A stretch of 64,000 bases of DNA from Talpa occidentalis (Eukaryota > Chordata > Mammalia > Eulipotyphla > Talpidae). Of the stretch, positions 58,390 through 64,000 are shown piece by piece. The position numbers and the translations under genes are program-made. Below the pieces are notes generated by a model. It did no database searches. It was not told the origin of the DNA and saw only the letters and a program-made list of their open reading frames with translations. The stretch lies in NCBI RefSeq assembly GCF_014898055.3, contig NW_023601322.1, forward strand, positions 65,686,740-65,750,739. Direction: 5' to 3'. How positions within the stretch are numbered: the stretch's first letter is position 1; each line of letters starts with the position of its first letter.

Positions 58390-58620
58390 GATCATTTGTT
58401 GAGTGCTTTCTAGGTGGAACTCTATCGAGACCTTCATATCCATTTGTTTAATCTTAAAATAACAGGTAGGAACTGTCATCTCCTTTTCTACGGATGAAAC
58501 AACACAGCTAGCACAGTCAAATAACTTGCCTATAGTCAGTGAGCCTAGAAGCTGGAGAAATTAATGCAAACCCAGGAGCTGCAATCTTAAACCAGGCACC
58601 CTTTACACCCTCGTCTGGGT
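58390..58620 (-). mobile_element. MIR SINE relic
   Basis: 'catttgttgagtgctttctagg', 'cttttctacggatgaaacaac' and 'aataacttgcctatagtcag' are reversed MIR. Confidence 0.75.
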
Positions 58621-59269
58621 TGTATCTCGATCCACAGCCAAGGTGTAAAATCCTCGAGTTTTTCTCATCTTGGTTCTGTTGCCAGTGACCTGATTACATC
58701 ATTTCTGGTCTCAAACCAATGTTGATCCAGTGTATTCCCCTTGAGAACCAGACCATCAACACCTGCTTACTTTCTTCCTGCCTTCACAGAGACAAGTCTG
58801 GGAAATAAACCCAAGAAAAAACAAAACAAAATGATTCAAGGGGGAAAAAAAGCCCCACGTAGGGAAAGAAGTTGTTTTCCTCTTAGATAACCCTGGTGAC
58901 TAACTAGTTATTGTGGGAGAGAAAAGTGATCTATAGGCATGTTAGCGAGCCTGAGGCGGAAATAGATATTGTGAGACCAAGAAGGGGGCGGAACCAGAGG
59001 CTGCAGCCAGGAAACAAAGGACAGGAAACAGGATTTCTTTTTTCCAACAACCAGAACAAAGCTGACGAGGAGTTTGGCAGGAAGGGACCACCATTTCATA
59101 CTTTCAATGGAAAAAGTACTAAGTGTTCAAAATGGAAGATATTTGGGGAGAGATGAGTCATGAAGGAATGGTGATATATAACATTTTCTTTCTGAGCATA
59201 GTCATTGAAAATCCCTACTTGGCATTTGTTTATTAGGTGACTACAGCCCTTGTGCCTTTCAATGCAGGC
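58621..59269. other. No recognised feature
   Basis: Unrecognised upstream flank. Confidence 0.5.
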
Positions 59270-59470
59270 CAGGAAAGGTCTGGAATGCTCTCACCTTGCT
59301 CATCATGGGGTGCTCTACCTGGCAAGCTCAGCTCTTCCCCACCACCCACTTATGTTGCTGTTGTTCTTCCTGTTATACCCCACCCACTACTGTTGGCAGG
59401 CATCATTCTTCACTTTTAGGTCTTAGCTTAGATGTCACTTCCTTGAAGAACTTCCCTCTAACTTCATTTA
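59270..59470 (+). mobile_element. L2 LINE fragment
   Basis: 'ctggaatgctctcaccttgctc' and 'aggtcttagcttagatgtcacttccttgaag' (quoted in part) are standard L2 3'-region phrases. Confidence 0.85.
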
Positions 59471-59479
59471 GTGGCAGTG

Positions 59480-59950
59480 ATTGCTAGTTGCCTATTCAAT
59501 ATCCATATTCCCTTTTTTCTTAACAGTATCCTGATTTTGGTGAAGATAAAATTCCATGTAAAATGCTATATTTCCCAGTCTCCTTTGCAACAGAGGGTGG
59601 CCATGTGACACATTTCAAGCCAGTGAGTTGTGAACAGAAGCTGTAAGATTGTACTTTTGAAATTTTCCCTGAAAAAGAGGCCAATTCAACAAGCTAGCAA
59701 GCAAGCCTTGTTTGCACTTGGCCCTTCTTCCTGCCTGTGCCTGGACCTCCATTGTGATGAATGGCATCGTGCAGCCTTCTATCAAGCCTGAGGTCACAGA
59801 CCATCTCTAGTGATGGCAGACCAGAAAGTCAGAAGGAACCCAAGGACGTGATGACATTTGTCTCTGAAGAGACAATCATATCAATAAAGCAGAAAATAAA
59901 TTTGCCCTTTGGACCCAAGTTGTTTGGGTTGTTATTTTACTCCCCGGACT
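59480..59950 (+). mobile_element. Possible old MaLR-type LTR
   Basis: 'tatttcccagtctcctttgcaac' and 'gtggccatgtgacacatttc' are typical of the 5' half of MLT1-type LTRs. The 3' end is not clear. Confidence 0.5.
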
Positions 59951-60469
59951 AAGTTTTTACAGGAGACAATGATATTGCTTTAATTGAGAGGGTTTAATTA
60001 AATGAAAATAAAAAGAATAAAATTGTGAGAATTTTAGAATTAATTATCATGGTCACTACTATGATGATAGTAATAATTGGTGAATATCTCCTTCAAATAT
60101 TCTTTCAGAGTAATTGTTGGCATTTATAACCAGTTTCACTGTTTAATCACTTTCAGCTTTAAGTATGTTGATGTTCCTCCTCAGGAGAACATTATCTAAA
60201 TAAAACTTCTGTCTCATGTTTACTTGTGTGTGTTGGAAGGAGCCATAACTACTGGAAACTGTTTAGACACAGTACAATTTTTGTTTTAACTGGAAAATAT
60301 CTTTAAATTTTTACTTTAGTAGGAAGATGTTATCTAGATAAAATATTTATCAAAGTGTGGTTGTATTTGTTCCTACTTATTCAATAAATTTACATAGACA
60401 ATTCACAGTTAAGCAGAGCTTACCTTATACAAACCTTAATGCATGAGTACAAAAATGACCATTGTCTCC
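59951..60469. other. No recognised feature
   Basis: AT-rich, unrecognised. Confidence 0.5.
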
Positions 60470-60720
60470 TGATTTGAAAGTAGTCCCTGGCTTGGTTTGG
60501 ACTCTCCCCTAAAGCAGACCTGGAAAAAGGATTTGAGAACAAGTAGTTCATTTGGGAGGTACGGAGGCACTGGTAAAGGGCTGAGGAGGTGAAAGAAGAA
60601 AGAAAGGCGGCCTACCGAGAGGACGTGATAGTAAGGGAGCAGTAAAAGCATGTGACTCAAACTTAAGCCTACAGAGAAACTCTGTCTTTGGTGGAGGCTA
60701 CTCTTGGGGATGCTCATTTC
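60470..60720 (+). repeat. Probable old dispersed repeat (not named)
   Basis: 'aaagcagacctggaaaaagg', 'agtagttcatttgggaggt' and 'tgactcaaacttaagcctac' follow an element I recall from other mammals but cannot name. Confidence 0.35.
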
Positions 60721-61344
60721 CAGGCAGCCTATGGCAGAGGGCTGAGGGGTCTTCCAGAGATCTGGAACAAACCCTCAGATACAGAGAGGCAGCTTTTGCC
60801 AGTTCAAAGGATCCAGAGCACGAGGAAGCAGTTAGATTTAAAGGGTACTTACAGTCTGCCACAATCCCTTTCAAGTAAAGATCAGAAACATTAAAGGCCA
60901 CTTCATACATAAGCCAGGAGCAGTTCTGATGACACATGAACAATTTTTTAAATAGTTACAAATTCGGTTTAAAGGTCTCTTCTAGTCAATGCATAAAGTG
61001 ATGGTTTTCCATGTGCAGAATGATAAATAGATTAGAAAAGAATTCAAGTAAAATGAAGATAATCTACAGATTTATAGAAGATTACTGAAAAAAATAATTA
61101 TACAGATAGCACCTCAATATGCAAAAGTAATGGGGAAATGACTGAGGTGTGGGAAACACTGATGGATATTTTATAGGAGGTGAAAATAAAGCATAAAGAC
61201 AGGGTACTGGGTGTTTAACAATTAAGTGTCTATTGCATACCCAGCACTCTACAAGAAGACTTAGAAGGCATGAACCCTGAATCAAGGATTTCATTATAAG
61301 TAGTAATGGTAGTGAAGGAGGAAATCAGGAAATGGGTATAGGCG
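60721..61344. other. No recognised feature
   Basis: Unrecognised upstream flank. Confidence 0.5.
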
Positions 61345-61915
61345 GTCAGTTAAGAACAGGGTGCCCCAAGCCCTAAAGTCCATTTATTAGCCTGATTGAG
61401 AAACACTTGGTTGGAACCAGAAGGGTGCCCTTTCACCCAAGCCTGAGGTCTATTTATCAGTCTGACTGGAGAACAATCACGGGCCAGGAAGGTGCCCCCC
61501 CACCAACCCAGTAAAGATTGGAATGTCCAGAACACCAAAACAATAACACAATGCTAAAGCAAACCACCCAAGTTAGTTTTGGAAAGGTAGGGCAGGTAAC
61601 ATGGGCAAACTCAGTGGAGCTTGGCAGCCTAGGAGAACCCTGAGGAGACACCCACCAACCAAACCCCTCTCCTTGCCCACTATACCCATATATGAACCTA
61701 CTTCTCATCATCTCAGGGGCTATGCACTCAGGACCCCGCTCCCCTTGAGAGCTTTCCTGTCCTTATCTATCAATAACTGCCCTTACTCCTATCTATCAAT
61801 AAATCTCTTGCTTTTCTATAACTTCTGTCTCGATGTTGAATTCTTTCCTTGCCAAGACAAGAAGTGAGTAAGAGCCTGCCTGGGGTCCTCAGACTCCAGG
61901 GCTGCTCCCAAAAAC
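61345..61915 (+). mobile_element. Solo LTR candidate (ERV1-like), ends approximate
   Basis: The order fits U3-R-U5: duplicated upstream blocks (about 61360-61427 and 61428-61495), a TATA-like 'actatacccatatatg' near 61680, AATAAA at 61798-61803, then a T/C-rich block 'ctcttgcttttctataac' and a U5-like 'gaattctttccttgcc'. No gag, pol, env or primer-binding site follows, so it would be a solo LTR. TG/CA ends and target duplication were not resolved. Confidence 0.6.
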
Positions 61916-62879
61916 CTCAATTCAGCAGTAATAGTAGTAGTTGTAAAGCTCAGCATCTAGTGAGAGCTTATGCTTACTGTCTTCTTATTTATTTCCTTGG
62001 GGTAGCTGTAGTTCATAAAAAATATGAACAATTAAAGAGCTGTCTATGCAGAGACTGGGGGTCAGACATTTTTAGAAGATGGTTTCATTTAGGTTCCAAA
62101 GGAGGGAGAAGAAGCCTTTATGGCAGCATGAGTAGGGACACAGAGAAGTGTCCTGGCCTGATGGCAGTCACAGTCAGAGAACAAGGAAGGCATGGTCTCA
62201 GCAGCTGGGAGTAGGAAGGATGGAGAGGAAGCCAGCTGCAGATGACACTGCCACGTTTTCCCCCAAATGTGCTGTCTGGAGAAGCTGTCTTATTGTATAA
62301 GAACACACAAAGTCCAGAAGCAGTTTTTAGATTTTCAACTTCCTATACAGCAGTCACATTTGCCAGCTTATCCTAATTCTGTTTAGTGTGGGTGTGTGTG
62401 ACAGCCACATGTCATTAACAATGGTCAGGCACAAAAAAGAAGAACGTCACAGGCGAGGACAGGCTGAGCAGTGGCACCAGCTCTGCGTTCTTCAGCTGGA
62501 GATGTAGTGGGCAGGAGCCACTGCTGGGCTGCAACTGAATACCATGTGGCCTCCAGGGACTGTCACAGGATTGTAAACACAAACCTGGACTGCCAGGCAC
62601 ACCCCATTTAATCAAGGCCAATTCTTACCCATGGAGTCACAAACTTACGAGATAAAATGCCTGAACGTTGACTCTGAAAACAACTAGATCCTCATTTGCA
62701 TTAGAACTTAGTTCTGCCTGCTGTTTACTTGGCTTAGGTGCAGAAAATGCAACCTAGGCTCACAAAGCTCCACATGCTACACATTTCAAACTGGGTTAGT
62801 TAAACTTAAAAAGAAGCACCACGGGGACAGGAAGGGGTGAGGTGGATAATGGGGGCACATCTTGGACTCTCTGGCTAGG
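61916..62879. other. No recognised feature
   Basis: Short GT-rich patch near 62388-62400; otherwise unrecognised. Confidence 0.5.
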
Positions 62880-63075
62880 GGCTGAATGTGGGTCCTCCCA
62901 TTCAATGTAGGATGCAAACTGGGGATAGTTGTTTAGTATTCCAGAGCTTTACTTCTGTGAAATGCAGACAATAGACATATCTACTTCATAGGACTGTCAA
63001 GAAAATTAAGTGAGACAAACTATTATTGGACATGTAGTAAAGGCTTACGAAATGCATGATTATGACTAAGTATGG
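62880..63075 (+). mobile_element. MIR SINE relic
   Basis: 'cttctgtgaaatgcagacaatagac', 'ctacttcataggactgtcaag' and 'gtaaaggcttacgaaatgc' (one quoted in part) follow MIR. Confidence 0.7.
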
Positions 63076-63149
63076 CTGATTTTCACTGTAATGATCTTTT
63101 TAAGTCCATGATATCCTTCTTCACTTCAGAACAGTAAAGGGTACTGTTA

Positions 63150-63440
63150 AATTAGTTAAACAAGAGGGCCATTAGACTAAGGTGGCTTCAATGCCATGGT
63201 GGCTTATGTAAGCAAACCAAAACCTAAGCCTGCAAGTGTCTCAAAACCTAACTAATCACAATCAGCCAACAAGACTTGAAGTCATAGCCAATTAAATAAC
63301 TTCCTTTGTATACTTTAACCTCTTCTCTCAAATTCTGGGCTCCTATGGGTGGAGCGCTACAAACCAATCCAAATCAATTTTGCTTAGGTAAACTTTAAAA
63401 TTTTTTAAACATGCCTCAGTTTTTCTCTTATCAGTATGAA
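63150..63440. mobile_element. Possible LTR-like element
   Basis: Repeated CCAAT-type phrases ('aaccaatcc', 'agccaatt', 'agccaac') and 'gggtggagcgctacaa' suggest an LTR U3 region. No polyadenylation signal or ends were identified, so this is tentative. Confidence 0.3.
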
Positions 63441-63844
63441 GAGGAATTGATACAAAAATGAGGGCAGGGCTTGACCAAATCCAAATCTTACAAGAAAACA
63501 AAAAGAGAGGAGGAGAGAGAATGAATAAGGCTCAGAAACACTAAATAGGAATGGAAGTGCGGAAAAGATAAAGAGCCCATCAAAAGAATGTACTCCTACT
63601 CATAAACACGAGTTAATGTGACTATGACAGAGTATAACCTTGAAAATAACTTAGTAGGGGTCAGTCTATGTTTATTCCTAAACAAAAAGGGAAATAAGAA
63701 AGAATATAATCAAAGCCTCTGCTAGTACGAAATCGACCATACTGCTTTTGCTGGTGATACTAAAACACTAGATGTGCTGTGGGGGCGAGAATGCATCACT
63801 ACTCCTACCAACAGCAAGAGCCATGACTCCCCTGTGGGCACTGA

Positions 63845-64000
63845 CAGCTTTCATGTTTGCCCATGCACAAACTATTCTCCACCCATCAACTAAGACTACG
63901 TTTTCAAAAATATAAGTCAGATTATGTTACTGCTGTCTTTCAAATCCTCTTAATCTTCCCAGTGGACTTCAAATAAAGCCCTAACTCCCTGCCACAGCCT
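63845..64000 (+). mobile_element. L2 LINE fragment, runs off window end
   Basis: 'gtcagattatgttactgctgtctttcaaatcctc' and 'aataaagccctaactccctg' (quoted in part) are the same L2 region as at 27340-27410. Confidence 0.75.

Noticed and set aside
37621..64000. FGF1 5' exons, the expected divergent neighbour
   Set aside because: I looked for coding sequence on the far side of the promoter and found none. In human the two genes are tens of kilobases apart, so FGF1 probably starts beyond the window.

Overview
This window is mammalian nuclear DNA. It is AT-rich and dominated by interspersed repeats (MIR, L2, L1, a lineage-specific tRNA-derived SINE, old LTRs and DNA transposons), with one CpG island and one recognisable protein-coding exon. 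The youngest SINE family starts with a tRNA-like head (GGGCCTCCC-GGTGGC, B box GGTTCGATCC). It ends in AATAAATAAATCTTT, the layout of 'T+' SINEs, which carry a polyadenylation signal plus a Pol III terminator. I do not recognise it as a primate, rodent, carnivore, ruminant, cetacean or vespertilionid (VES) family. It best fits my memory of the Rhin-type SINE of horseshoe and leaf-nosed bats, so a rhinolophoid bat is my best guess. That assignment is inference and needs a library search.

The only gene I can support is ARHGAP26 (GRAF1, a BAR/PH/RhoGAP/SH3 protein), on the minus strand. Its first coding exon lies at 36737-36890 inside a CpG island of about 1.4 kb (about 36170-37620). The island also holds the putative 5' UTR and a promoter with two CCAAT boxes and a GC box. 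Everything from 36736 down to position 1 is then read as the 5' part of ARHGAP26 intron 1. I saw no second ARHGAP26 coding exon there. From about 37620 to 64000 is the upstream flank. In human and other mammals FGF1 lies divergently beyond this flank, but I see no FGF1 coding exon here.

Intron part (1-36736): eleven L1 fragments, all on the plus strand and so antisense to the gene; eight copies of the young SINE on both strands; many MIR and L2 relics; a MIR split by a hAT-like element; a tandemly duplicated 59-bp unit; and a 300-bp purine-only microsatellite.

Upstream flank (37620-64000): L2/MIR relics, an odd SINE bounded by 28-29 bp direct repeats, a 78-bp mariner-type MITE, a 3'-truncated tailless 7SK RNA retropseudogene with a perfect 15-bp target-site duplication, a three-layer nested insertion, MLT1-like LTRs, a head-only SINE with a pure poly(A) tail, and a solo-LTR candidate with an internal duplication. 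I found no undescribed gene system. What is worth a second look is retrotransposition and repeat biology around the ARHGAP26 promoter.
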